From NCBI RefSeq assembly GCF_004210375.1, contig NC_134834.1:145113009-145177008 (forward strand): a stretch of DNA of 64,000 nucleotides. Direction: 5' to 3'. Shown in pieces: positions 36,661-46,331 of the stretch. This DNA is from Tachypleus tridentatus (taxonomy: Eukaryota > Arthropoda > Merostomata > Xiphosura > Limulidae). The notes below the pieces were generated by a model. It was given only the letters and a program-made list of their open reading frames with translations, searched no databases and had not been told where the DNA came from. The translations under genes and the position numbers were made by a program. Within the stretch, counting starts at the first letter, position 1; every line of letters starts with the position of its first letter.

Positions 36661-36666
36661 TTTATT
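36661..36666 (-). terminator. Candidate poly(A) signal AATAAA
   Basis: AATAAA on minus about 50 nt after the TAA at 36718-36720. Position fits a short 3' untranslated region; an alternative lies at 36577-36582. Confidence 0.45.
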
Positions 36667-36717
36667 TTCAGAATATGTTTTCTCTAAAGGACTTCGAGAC
36701 AGTCTTCCATAGGGATG

Positions 36718-37194
36718 TTATACTTTTCCTAGCCTTGATGGATTTCTATTGAAGTTTGAAGACATTGTTGATTTTTTAGGTGATTTGACCATGATCTTTT
36801 CTAGACTCGAAAATCTATTAACACCACCTCCGGTTGAAGAATCTACGGATATGTTGACGACGTCATGTTTTAGAGGATCCAGTGACCTAACGTTAATGCC
36901 TTCATTTAATGTATCCACGGGTCTTGCAAGAAAGCCTACTCTAAGAGATTCTGGTGATATGACAAAAGGGCCTCCTCCAGTTAAAGTATAACTGCCAAAG
37001 CGATCTCCATTTAAATTATTTAGTGATCTTTTAACAACGATTTTTCCACTTAGAGGGTCCAAAGACTGAATAATTGTTCCTTCATTGGATGATTCTAAAA
37101 ACCTTGAAAACTTGCTAGGACTACTGGTTCTTTGATGTAATAATCTATAGAGCTTAGAGAAAGCAATGCTGAAAACTCTGTTGTGCCGAATATT
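36718..37194 (-). CDS. Coding exon 2 of the orcokinin-like precursor
   Basis: 158 codons plus TAA. The acceptor is TTGTTAATTTCAG on minus, ending at 37195. The frame stays open upstream of the Leu-Asp-Pro at 37062 back to the acceptor (LHQRTSSPSKFSRFLESSNE). Serine-rich and basic throughout. The C-terminal part (SSLEKIMVKSPKK, NFNRNPSRLGKV) carries further basic cleavage candidates. Confidence 0.65.
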   Translation of the reverse strand, partial: NIRHNRVFSIAFSKLYRLLHQRTSSPSKFSRFLESSNEGTIIQSLDPLSGKIVVKRSLNNLNGDRFGSYTLTGGGPFVISPESLRVGFLARPVDTLNEGINVRSLDPLKHDVVNISVDSSTGGGVNRFSSLEKIMVKSPKKSTMSSNFNRNPSRLGKV

Positions 37195-40100
37195 CTGAAA
37201 TTAACAATAACAAAACATAAATTACTGCTTATTTTGTTTCATGTACTGAAAATTTGTTCGTCAAAAAACTTTAATACACAGTGATGTCGAGAAAACACAC
37301 TTGTAGAGAAAAAATATATACGTAAAACGACTCGTTTGGGTTGAGAAATGTTTTTACGTTCTTCGGTCATCGTCAGGTTCACAAATAAAGAAAGAAGTAA
37401 CTGACCGGAAGCTGAACACATGTTTGAAAGGGGTTGTGTAACAGAGTGTCGGAATGTAGAGGGCGTGCTTAGATGTTTGAATATATAATTTTATATTATT
37501 TATTTTATTATTATTATTTATTATATTATTTTTAATATAAGTATGAAGGTGTTCCTTTGTATTGGTTTATTTGGGCTTGAGTTGTTGTATAAGTAAGGCT
37601 TCTTTAATTTTGCGTTTGTTTATGTTTGTTTCTTTATTTAGTATTTGAGTGTTTTCTATGGTTATTGTTGTGTTTATTTGACTTTATGTTCAACAACCAC
37701 AACTATATACAAAGAAATGGCCTAAGCATGGGCAACCCAGTATCACCAGTTCTAGCCAATATTTTTGTGACACAAGTTGAAACACAAGCAATTAACACAG
37801 GATTACATCAACCACTATACTGGTACAGATATGTAGATGACACGATTGCGGAATTCACATCTACAGAACACACACTTAATTTTTTCAATCACATTAACGC
37901 TATACATCCCAACATCAGCTTTACATGTGAACAAGAAGAAAGCAATCAAATATTATTTCTTAACCTCAAAATTACAAGAACTGATACACAATTTGAAACA
38001 GAAATCCACCAAAAAATCACCCATATTGGACTATACATTCCTTGGGACTCAGCACATGAAACAAAACAAAAACTCAACATACTAAGAAACCAAATAAACA
38101 CAGCCATAAAATTAACTGATGAGGATAGTATAATGTTTTATACGCACACACCTAGACAGAAAGCAAAATCAACCAATAAAAGTAAATATACCTCACGATT
38201 CAAAAAATCACAAAACCATATACTGCTGCATACCATATTTTCCCGACATCAGCAGAAAATAACCAACATCTGGCAAAAACCAATAACAAAATATGACATT
38301 CCAGTTAATACCAAATTTATTCAAAAACCAGGCACAAAACTGAGGTCTATACTAAGTAAAAACTACACTGACAAACACCACACCAACATTATTTATAAAA
38401 CACAATGTGATAACTGCCACGACTTTTATATTGGAGAAACAAGTAGCAAAATGGAAACCAGATTCAAAAAACAAAAAGTCACCTTCACATGTTTTCGAAC
38501 ACTGCAAGTCAAATAAACGCAACAATAACCATAGAAAGCACCTAAATACTGAATAAAGAAACAAACATAAACAAACGCAAAATTAAAGAAGCCTTACTTA
38601 TACAACAACTCAAGCCCAAAATAAACCAATACAAAGGAACACCTTTATACCTATATGAAAAATAATATAATGAATAATAATAATAAAGTAAATAATATAA
38701 AATTATATATTCAAACATCTAAGCACGCCCTCTACATTCCGACACTCAGTTACACAACCCCTTTCAAACATGTGTTCAGCTTCCGGTCAGTTACCTCTTT
38801 CTTTCTTTGTGAACCTGACGTTGACCGAAGAAGGTCGAAACGTTGTTCGCTTCTCTACGTAAAAATTTTTCTCAATCGAAACGAGCCGTTTTTACATATA
38901 TATTAAACTTTAATACACTGTTATTATTTGGATCTGTGACTTACGTTATGCAAAGAAATAACCGCTTTATTTTAATACGTTTATGCAATATTGTCTCTTC
39001 AAATAAAATGTCAAACCAAGATACGCTGAAAATGAATATACAGAATTCACTATGGGTCAGTCACACTTAATATAATTTTTTAAGTGTTACGTTTTGGAAT
39101 TTTATTATTTCTGTTGATCACACCCAATTTGACTGTCGTGATTACATATTATTTATGATACTGGGTTTCCTATTGTATCAAGTTCTTATATTAAATTAGG
39201 TCAGATATTTTGAGAAATTTTTATACCACTGTGTGTGGGCATCGACGTCCAAGACCTAATTTTTAAGTAGACTAAAAGCAAATACATTCAGTAAAGCTAT
39301 ATGGGAGGATTTGATAGGTATGTGGAAGAATGGGATTTCTGTGACGACCTCAGTTTATTCAGTTACGTTTCCAATAAAAATAGCTGCTAGAAGGTATGTT
39401 CAGCTTTATAGCAACGTAGTTTTTGGGAGGAAAGGATTGAGGGGTTGAAGGATTCTCTTTCGTAATTGGGTTTTCACTGTGCGGATTGATTTATAAGTAT
39501 CTATGAAGATCATCAGAGACTTCATTTTTTGAAATTTCACGTCTTTTGTCTCCACAGCAATATTTTGGTTTGAAGACCGATTCATGTTAAAACTACATAC
39601 ACATATCGGTATATTTAGCCAATTTTAACGAAAGGCCTTATTCTGCTGAAACATTCAACAAGCTGGTTTGCTGTTTCATACGGGTTTCTGTCATGTCAAC
39701 GTACTTTTATAAGGGTCATGCTTTATAACCACTAAACTCACAACTATCTTTTGTAGCACTTTTATGAATGTGTAAATATAGTTTAGTATAGCACACTTGA
39801 TGAATGTGTAAATATCGTTTATCGAAACTTACATGGTAAAATTTCTGTCGTCACACCCAGACTAATGGGTTTGTTCATGGAAGATTTAGAGATGGGTGTA
39901 GATATTCGCTTTTATTTCTATACGTCTACAAATTGGGCTTGTTACAAACTTTATAATTTTTACATTAATTCTGTCACGCACAACCGACATTAGCTTTAAG
40001 TACCACCAGTGGTACTGGTATCACAGAATGAGAATCTTTGGATCAGGATGAAGTTTGTAATATTGTGTAAATAGTTATATATAGTTTCAGAGCAGTTACT

Positions 40101-43100
40101 TTATTCACGGCTGCCTCAGCATTTATACCTATCATGAAACACGACAGTGGTTCATAATAGGAATGGCAAGTAATTACATTAAATCCCAATGAAACGCAAA
40201 GAGCAAGAAACATTTTAAATATTCATTTCAAACAACACTTTAACACCTCTAGTACTGACTGCTAAGGCTGCACACGTATATAAATGCTCAGTAAAGCGCA
40301 CATGTTAGACTTACAAGGAAAATAAAATCAGCTCAAAAATCAGTTCCAGCCTACAACAAAAACAACTTGATATATTTCACCCAAAACTCCTTGTAAAATA
40401 CTAAATAAAGTGCTGGGAAGGTTTTAGGGTTAATGAAAAGTCGACGTGTTTCTTCTATATTTTGTATAAGCAATAAAACACAATTTTAATGTAGACGATG
40501 TTATTATAACACCTTGGAGAGAAATTTATTTCAAATATGTGGTGTTCCTTTAAAAACCTTAAGTACAGGGTTAAGAAGGAATTACAAGCCAGTGATAGAT
40601 GAACATTACTTTACTGTAACATATGGATAATCAATGTATTTTACACTATAGTGTATAAAACATTAATTACAATTGGTAACTTTTGGTTTGTTTTGAATTT
40701 CGCGCAAACCTACACGAGGGCTATCTGCGCTAGCCGTCCCTAATTTAGCAGTGTAAAACTAGAGGGAAGGCGACTAGTCATCACCACCCACCGCCAACTC
40801 TTGGGCTACTCTTTTTACCAACGAATGTGGGTTTGACCGTAACATTATAACGTCCCCACGGCTAAAAGGAAGCATTTTTGGTGTGACGGGGATTCAAACT
40901 CGAGATCCTCGAATTACGAGTCGAGTGCATTAACCACCTGGCCATGCCGGGCCATATGAAGTGAAGGAGGGAAAAAACAAAATGGAATCTTTGATAGCCA
41001 TGGCTGTAATTAAATTTCAAATCGGTCAAGAGATGGAGCTATAAGCTAAACGTTTCTACTTGAACAACAACAAAAAATACCTATTCTGTGATTCTGCGAC
41101 TAGAAATAATACACATATTATTAACTTTTATTAAATACATTCGTTGAATAATTACTTTAAAAAACACAACTATTTTTTGAAAGCGATGCTTTAGACGTAT
41201 GTGTTTTATTTGAAAAGTCGACTTTTCTACCGGTACAATTTTATGCGTGCTTAGTGAGAGTTGTGTCTTAGTCTTGGCATGTATTTACCAGTTGCTATGG
41301 CTCCCTAGTGGCATAGCGGAATATCCGCGAATTTCTAAAGTAAGAAACCGGGTTTTGGTACCTGTGATGGCAGAGCACATATGTTTCGTTATGTAACTAC
41401 AAACAAACTAAAACCGATTCTCGTGTGTTATAAATAGATATCTTAGGTACATAGAAACCATAAATGCTTACTATATTCTCAAACAAACCTCCATAATAAT
41501 ATTCAGCTGCAGTTTAACATTTTACATCTCAAACTAATGCGATCAAATAGTCAACAACTACAGTAAATCATCATGAACCATATCGGGTATCTACTAGCTA
41601 AGTTGAGCAAAAAAAGCAGCCAGGAAAGAAGATAAAAACTGGAAATTTAAAAACCTTCAAATAAGGCTTGTAAAAAAAAAATTGTGGTTTAAGCACATAG
41701 CTACAGAATGGGCTATTTGTGCTCCTCCCATCACAACTATCGAAACCCATTTTCTAGCTTTATAAGTCTACAGACACGGCACTGCGCCTTAGGGGAGCTA
41801 CAAAACGTAAACAAATATGGCTAGCTGGAGAGAATCTCGACATTATTTATTCAAACTACAAATCCATATTTTGGCTTCACCAAATGTAATCCCAGGTAAC
41901 AACAGCATGGAACCAAAATAGGGGTTTGTAGTTTGAATAAATAATGTATACAGTATCTACATACAGTCATGTGAAAAAGTTAGGACATCCTATGAAAGCT
42001 TGTGTATTTTTGTAACATTTATGGATATATAGATATTTAATCTCAATTTTAACAATTCATTCATTCATTCACCTCTCGATTCCATCAAGGAACATAGGGC
42101 CGCACTCGCTTGCAGATTCTTCAACCGGTATTTAAGTGAGTAGGTTGTTAGCCCACTGCACCGAACCGTCCATAATTTAGTAGTGTAAGACTAGAAGGAA
42201 GGCAGCTAGTCATCACCACCCACCGCCAACTCTTGGGTTACTCTTTTACCACCGAATAGTGGGATTGACCGTAACATTATAACGCCCCCACGGCTGGGCG
42301 TGCGGGCATGTTTGGCGCGACGCGGGCGCGAACCCGCAACCCTCGGATTACGAGTCTCACGCCTTACGCGCTTGGCCATGCCGGGCCAATTTTAACAATA
42401 CTGAGAGATTATTGGAATATAACTAAACAATTAAAACTGAAGAAAAGACTTTTCAAGATCTTCTGTAAATGTAATTCTACAAAAATGCATATTCTAACTG
42501 AGGAAAAACAGTGGCTTTCTTTCTTTTAATAATGACACTTTATATGTACAAAAATATTCTTATTTATTTGAACGTTTATTTTTACTTTTAAATTTAAAGT
42601 TACTTATAACATAGTTTATTTTCTCCGAATATTTGCACAAAACTACTCAAGGAGGAGTCGTCTTGAATGCTGAACCGATAGAATAGAAACAAAGAAGCTC
42701 GTTAATAGTACACGCCTCCAACTACAATCTGGCTATACTATCCTGACTAAACTGTTACTTATATAGTGCACTGGCCCGGCATGGCTAGGTGGTTAAAGTA
42801 CTCGACTCGTAATCTGACGGTCGCAGATTCGAATCTCCGTTACACCAAACATGCTCGCCCTTTCAGCCGTGGGAGCACTATAATGTGGCGGTCAATTCCA
42901 CTATTCGTTGGTGAAAGAGTAGCTCAAGAGTTGGCGGTGAATGGTGATAACTAGCTGCCTTCCCTCCAGTCTTACACTGCTATGTCAGGGGCGCAGATAG
43001 CTCTCGTGTAGCTTTGCGCGAAATTCAAAACAAACCAAACCAATCTAGTGAACCTACAAAACTGTTTCGAAGCGCCATCTCATGGCAACTGGACGTAAAT

Positions 43101-45091
43101 CTTGGATACTTTGATTCCCAGACCACATGCCAGACACTAGGCTACGTCACTCTCACATCAGATAGAAGTTCTTTTTTGTGATGTCATAGTATACGTACCG
43201 GAAATGACGAAATGATGTCGCAAAATATTTGGTTGGAACCGGAAGAAAAGTAGATATTTCTACTACCGGTTACGATGCAAACAATCAAACTGACGCCTTG
43301 TTTGTTTTTTTGTTGCTATTTTAACAAACAGATGTTTGTAAGTCTCCCAACAAAATGTATCTCAGAACGGCTGGTATTGGTATTAACATTTTTATTGATA
43401 AGGAGAGAACAACGTTTCGACCTTTCTAGGTCATCTTCAGGTTAAGAAAGAGAGAGTTTGAAAGTTTTAATACGCATACCAGTCTTTCTGAGATACATTT
43501 TTATTTCAAGTGAGTTTCTCGTCATCAAGAAGTCTTCTAACAGTGAATCACACAAATTAAGTAAGTAATGGTGTGATGACCAAATATGGAATCGTTTGTA
43601 GTAGGTTGTACCGGATTAATATTGGACATATATTTAGCACTACGGTTACGAAGAGAAAAATATATTAGAAAAAAATGTGATATTACAAAACAAACCAATG
43701 GATCTAATAAATAGTTTTTATTTTCAGTATCGCTAAACCTGCTAGGAACACCTGTTTCAATATCCATATAATTTCTTTTTTACATACTATTGTTACAGTT
43801 CTTAAATATTTTTACATTTACAGTCACGATATCAGATTTAATATTCTTATCTTGAAATTGTCATTTTTTAATTTCTTTTTTATTTACAGACAAAACAAAA
43901 GATTTCCATTTAATAATAAATAAATTGTCCTTTTTTGACGATAACATTACAGGAGCTGAATAGTTCCAGTCGTTAGTTATGGAATTCTTGTCCGTAATGG
44001 TGAAAGAAGTGTCCACGGATGACGGTAATAAAAATCTTATTATTTTATTAAAGGTGGATTATCATTAAGCTTAAGGGTTATAATATTAAAATTCGTGTTG
44101 TGCATAACACAAGTAGTTCATTGAGCAGCTTTGTGGTTGAATTAAACAAAGAAACAGCTGAGGTAGTCTGTGGGAAATTATTTGGTGAGCTGAGAAAGTG
44201 TAGAAAGTATACGTTATTAGCCCTCAACACAACATTCAATAATCAATACTTGCTCGGTGTTATTGATACTTTCTATACAAGTGTAAAAATTAAACGTAAA
44301 AAAACACCCCACTGAATGAGGTCTGGTGTGAAGTTTTAGTTACTTATGTGTTTGAGTTTTGAAAGTACTTATTATGATAAATAATGTTGTTTTAAATATA
44401 GTTTTGTCTTATTTATTTATGTTATTGCACAAACTGAATGATCTGTTTATAGTTCAAGGGTTAATGTCAGAGGAAATTAGCATGGACGAAAAAAACAACA
44501 ACAACTGTTAAGTGACGTTTCAGAATCTTTTGATCTAGACAGGTCCACTATGCATATGAATATTAATATGGAACTTATTGAATAATGAAATTAATAATTA
44601 ATTTTAATTCACAGTCAGAGCAAAACTAAAAGTCAGCCTGGTATTCAATAAAGCTAAATAAATAATGTTTGTCACGTTTCTACTCATAAAGATTAGGATG
44701 CATTATTTTACCAGCTACGTACTCTCGCTGTTAACGATATTTTCGGCTGTAATCCCAATAATATCTCATGGGGTTTTGCCAGCTTATGATATTTAAATTT
44801 ATCCTAAATACGTATTAAACTAACAATACAAAACAGTCTTTATAAACTAATTCATTAGTAGGAGATCACTTGTTGAACTAGGTCATCTTGGTTTACCAAT
44901 TTGATTTAATGAAGAATGTTACAAACATTCTTTTTAGTTTTCAGAGTAATAAGTTTTACATATTTATGTAAACCAAAAAGTAAAATAAAACCTTTTTACT
45001 CTAAGCTTCTCACCTGTGTTGGTCTACATTGAAACATCTGGATCGTCAGGGCTATCAATAAGACGATGATGCCTACTGCACGAACTTCCAT
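36718..45091 (-). CDS. Secreted orcokinin-like (B-type) neuropeptide precursor, two coding exons
   Basis: Coding exon 1 (45091 down to 45014) encodes MEVRAVGIIVLLIALTIQMF-QCRPTQ: a short charged start, a long hydrophobic core and a likely cleavage after QC. It ends CAG followed by GTGAG. Coding exon 2 (37194 down to 36718, TAA stop) follows AATTTCAG. Both junctions are phase 0, giving 184 residues. After a basic spacer (NIRHNRVFSIAFSKLYRLL) it contains SLDPLSGKIVV-KR, SLNNLNGDRFGSYTL, PVDTLNEGINV-R and SLDPLKHDVVN. Dibasic KR and KK and single Arg sites separate the units, as in neuropeptide precursors. The (S)LDxLSG units resemble FDSLSG peptides of the orcokinin exon at 51475-52014, the next coding unit upstream on the same strand. 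I infer a divergent orcokinin-B/orcomyotropin-like gene; no canonical NFDEID unit is present. An opposite-strand frame at 36749-36991 is a shadow. Confidence 0.6.
37350..37382 (-). ncRNA. Hammerhead-like motif in left Penelope terminal repeat
   Basis: Minus strand: GTGAAC (stem I strand), intact core CTGACGA, then TGACCGAAGAACGT. The stem II partner and the GAAA box are mutated (AACGTAAAAAC), so this copy is probably inactive. Confidence 0.5.
37626..38516 (+). pseudogene. Truncated Penelope reverse transcriptase with GIY-YIG start
   Basis: The frame enters from the terminal repeat, so its first ~20 residues are not native. Recognisable from about residue 27: YIQRNGLSMGNPVSPVLANI (RT block with GxSMG.P.SP.LANI) and YWYRYVDDTIAEF (YVDD catalytic motif, two Asp). 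Then LNFFNHINAIHPNISFTCEQ and FLNLKI, followed by a Lys-rich connector. It ends IIYKTQCDNCHDFYIGETSS, which is the start of the GIY-YIG endonuclease (C-x2-C plus YIGET) typical of this group. The N-terminal half of the RT and the rest of the nuclease are missing, so it is a dead 5'-truncated copy. Nothing host-like is seen. Confidence 0.88.
38809..38850 (+). ncRNA. Hammerhead-like motif in right Penelope terminal repeat
   Basis: GTGAAC (38809-38814) can pair with GTTCGC (38845-38850) as stem I. CTGACG begins the core; the expected A9 is T at 38821. GACC/GGTC form stem II with loop GAAGAA, followed by GAAA (38837-38840) and a self-complementary ACGT as a tiny stem III. An extra T sits before stem II. 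The left copy keeps A9, so the ancestral element probably had a complete core. Confidence 0.55.
38919..40685. other. Intronic AT-rich DNA
   Basis: No exon or repeat was recognised. Confidence 0.45.
40686..40953 (-). repeat. SINE-A copy
   Basis: GTTTTGAATTTCGCGCAAAC to GGCCATGCCGGGCC, with CACCACCCACCGCCAACTC. Close to the family consensus. Confidence 0.9.
40954..41299. other. Intronic DNA
   Basis: Nothing was recognised. Confidence 0.4.
41300..41408 (+). repeat. SINE-C copy
   Basis: CTCCCTAGTGGCATAGCGGAA, CGGGTTTTGGTACC, GATGGCAGAGCACATATG, TTTCGTTATGTAACTACAAAC. Confidence 0.7.
41686..41808 (-). repeat. SINE-C copy
   Basis: GTGGTTTAAGCACATAGCTAC, ATTTGTGCTCCTCCCATCAC, ATCGAAACCCATTTTCTAGC, TATAAGTCTACAGACACGGC. 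Confidence 0.75.
41842..41945. repeat. Foldback hairpin with 36-bp arms
   Basis: Left arm ATTATTTATTCAAACTACAA..., right arm ...TTGTAGTTTGAATAAATAAT. The arms pair over about 36 bp with a few mismatches around a 31-bp loop. A mariner-like end begins about 17 bp further on. Confidence 0.8.
41962..42560 (+). mobile_element. Tc1/mariner-like element fragment split by a SINE
   Basis: Begins ACAGTCATGTGAAAAAGTTA-GG, the style of terminal repeat seen in Tc1/mariner elements. It continues through AATCTCAATTTTAACAAT, is interrupted by a SINE (42057-42387), and resumes with AATTTTAACAATACTGAGAG. No transposase was found. The superfamily is suggested by recall of the end sequence, not proven. Confidence 0.45.
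42045..42399 (-). mobile_element. SINE-A variant with chimeric 3' tail, nested, with target duplication
   Basis: Direct repeats AATTTTAACAAT at 42045-42056 and 42388-42399 flank it exactly. The tRNA end (right) belongs to the subfamily with GCGCGACGCGGGCGCGAACC. Past CCGTCCATAATTTAG the usual 3' end is replaced by about 110 bp (ATTCTTCAACCGGTATTTAAG, CTCTCGATTCCATCAAGGAAC) ending in (ATTC)n on plus, that is (GAAT)n on minus. This looks like a LINE-derived 3' tail. Confidence 0.85.
42774..43036 (+). repeat. SINE-A copy
   Basis: GCCCGGCATGGCTAGGTGGTTAAAG, GCAGATTCGAATCTCCG, CACTATTCGTTGGTGAAAGAG, GTGTAGCTTTGCGCGAAATTC. A small deletion lies before GCAGATAGC. Confidence 0.9.
43355..43503 (-). 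mobile_element. 150-bp inverted-repeat element carrying a hammerhead-like core
   Basis: Ends AAAATGTATCTCAGAAC and TTTCTGAGATACATTTT are inverted repeats; the next CTGGTATTGGTATTAA and AATACGCATACCAG also pair. The middle (43401-43446) on minus reads AAC-CTGAAGA-TGACC, TAGAAAGGTC, GAAACGTTGTTC, the same plan as in the Penelope terminal repeats. Probably a non-autonomous Penelope relative. Confidence 0.7.
43405..43446 (-). ncRNA. Hammerhead-like ribozyme motif
   Basis: Core CTGAAGA (43440 down to 43434) fits CUGANGA. Stem II is GACC/GGTC, then GAAA (43418-43415) and the self-complementary ACGT typical of the very short stem III in Penelope-type hammerheads. Stem I is only AAC/GTT, and one extra T precedes stem II. 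Activity is uncertain. Confidence 0.55.
43504..45008. other. Intronic AT-rich DNA
   Basis: A plus-strand frame at 44100-44315 (71 codons) and a minus frame at 43537-43767 have no recognised domains. No exon could be supported. Confidence 0.4.
45014..45091 (-). CDS. Signal-peptide exon of the orcokinin-like precursor
   Basis: ATG in good context (AAGATGG) followed by 25 codons with hydrophobic core AVGIIVLLIALTIQMF, ending CAG with donor GTGAGAAG. Exactly 78 nt, so phase 0. Too short to stand out as a frame, but its length, composition and donor are what a neuropeptide first coding exon should have. Confidence 0.65.
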
Positions 45092-45143
45092 CTTGGAATA
45101 ACTGATGGATTAAAATGGACTAATTCTGATGGAGCGTTGGAAT

Positions 45144-45181
45144 GTCTGATCGTCTAGGTAAGTGACATAATGTGTTTTATA
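45144..45181 (-). promoter_or_regulatory. Candidate core promoter: TATA box and initiator
   Basis: TATAAAA on minus (45181 to 45175) lies about 34 bp before TCAGAC (45149 to 45144), an arthropod-like initiator. That would give a 5' leader of about 55 nt before the ATG at 45091. Spacing is slightly long, and chance is possible in AT-rich DNA. Confidence 0.35.
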
Positions 45182-46158
45182 TGTAAGTATTTATCATTTC
45201 TTTTCAACATACGTATTCGTAGTGTGTTTTATGACGTAAGCCAATCAAAATTATCCTTGGCCACTGGTCCAGTTTTTATTATCTGATGTGTTCGTCTTCT
45301 TCCTGTGAATGACGTTGGTGGTGACATTTTCTTGATACCACCTACAGTCGTTGTCTTCAAAAAGTAAAATAAAAAAGCGATAAAGAAACAGAAAATAAAT
45401 TGAAGGTTAACGAAACAGTAGCCACAAAAACGTAAAGTGTTATCAAAGAGAAGATTTTGGAGAATGGATTGTGTATTTTCCAATTTGCACTGCAACCACT
45501 TTGTCACCAATAACCAATAATCTGGCAGTGCGTGAGAACAATTAAATACAAGCATTATGAGTAACGCTATTTCTAAATGGGCAAACTAATATTTAGTTTT
45601 ATCACGCTTTATGTTGTATTCTAATTTCGTAAATAGTTTTATTAACGTTATTTTTCAACGAAAACTACCTTATCGAATTCCTGAACGAAAAACCGAGTAT
45701 TGTTTACGATATATTACGCGCATGTATAATAATAATACGCCGAAAAAACAGTTAACGTTTCCGGTATAGCAATTCAAAAGTTTCTAAAACAGTAACTTTT
45801 CCGTCTATTATCTTCATACCTAATCACGTTAGTGGGGCTAGTGCCTAGACGGCTCCGACTATCGCTACAAGATTTCTCCAGCTTATTTAATTGGCCTGTG
45901 GGTATTCACTTTTGATATTCTGATGAAAATTCACACACACATACAACATACAGTTATAGTATAAATAGCAAAGATAAGCACGTATTGAACTATCTTTTCA
46001 ACCCAATGGATAGCGCTGCATATTGATGAATAGACACGTGACAGTTTCTAAAGTTACAGTATATAGTTTAAACAAAAAATAAATAAACAATAGAAATAAA
46101 AATTATTAATTTTAAAATTAAGCAGGGATCCTGCTACTTAAAAGTAACGAAAAACAAA
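45182..46158. other. Upstream DNA of the precursor gene
   Basis: A 108-codon minus frame at 45229-45555 has a hydrophobic stretch but no family resemblance and would lie upstream of the proposed promoter. It is left unannotated. Confidence 0.4.
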
Positions 46159-46331
46159 ATCACACAATATAATCCCTGCTTGGGCAACTTTATACACATC
46201 AATCACACAATATAATCCCTGCTTGGGCAACTTTATACACATCAATCACACAATATAATCCCTGCTTTGGAAACTTTATACACATCAGTCACACAATATA
46301 ATCCCTGATTGGGCAACTTTATACACATCAG
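46159..46331. repeat. Minisatellite: 43-bp unit, 4 copies
   Basis: Unit ATCACACAATATAATCCCTG, CTTGGGCAACTTTATACACA, TCA. Copies differ at only a few bases, so expansion is recent. Confidence 0.92.

Larger units (their letters stand above)
37266..38918 (+). mobile_element. Penelope-like retroelement with 14-bp target duplication
   Basis: AAACTTTAATACAC occurs exactly at 37266-37279 and 38905-38918, bounding a 1,625-bp insert. The insert has inverted terminal regions: about 37306-37690 pairs with about 38510-38904 (for example ACGACTCGTTT against AAACGAGCCGT, and CACGCCCTCTACATTCCGACAC on the right). The left end carries an extra segment of roughly 26 bp between the duplication and the inverted repeat, a tail-like feature known in Penelope elements. 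The middle encodes a truncated reverse transcriptase and the start of a GIY-YIG domain. It sits 86 bp upstream of the exon at 36718-37194. Confidence 0.88.
37195..45013 (-). other. Intron, 7.8 kb, filled with mobile elements
   Basis: Implied by the donor at 45013 (GTGAGAAGC) and acceptor at 37195. It holds a Penelope-like element, SINE-A and SINE-C copies, a mariner-like fragment, a foldback hairpin and a hammerhead-bearing inverted-repeat element. Confidence 0.55.

Noticed and set aside
36749-36991. Plus-strand frame opposite the orcokinin-like exon
   Set aside because: Opposite-strand shadow of a better-supported exon.
45229-45555. 108-codon minus frame upstream of the signal exon
   Set aside because: Hydrophobic stretch only; no signal peptide at its start, no splice sites and no family resemblance.
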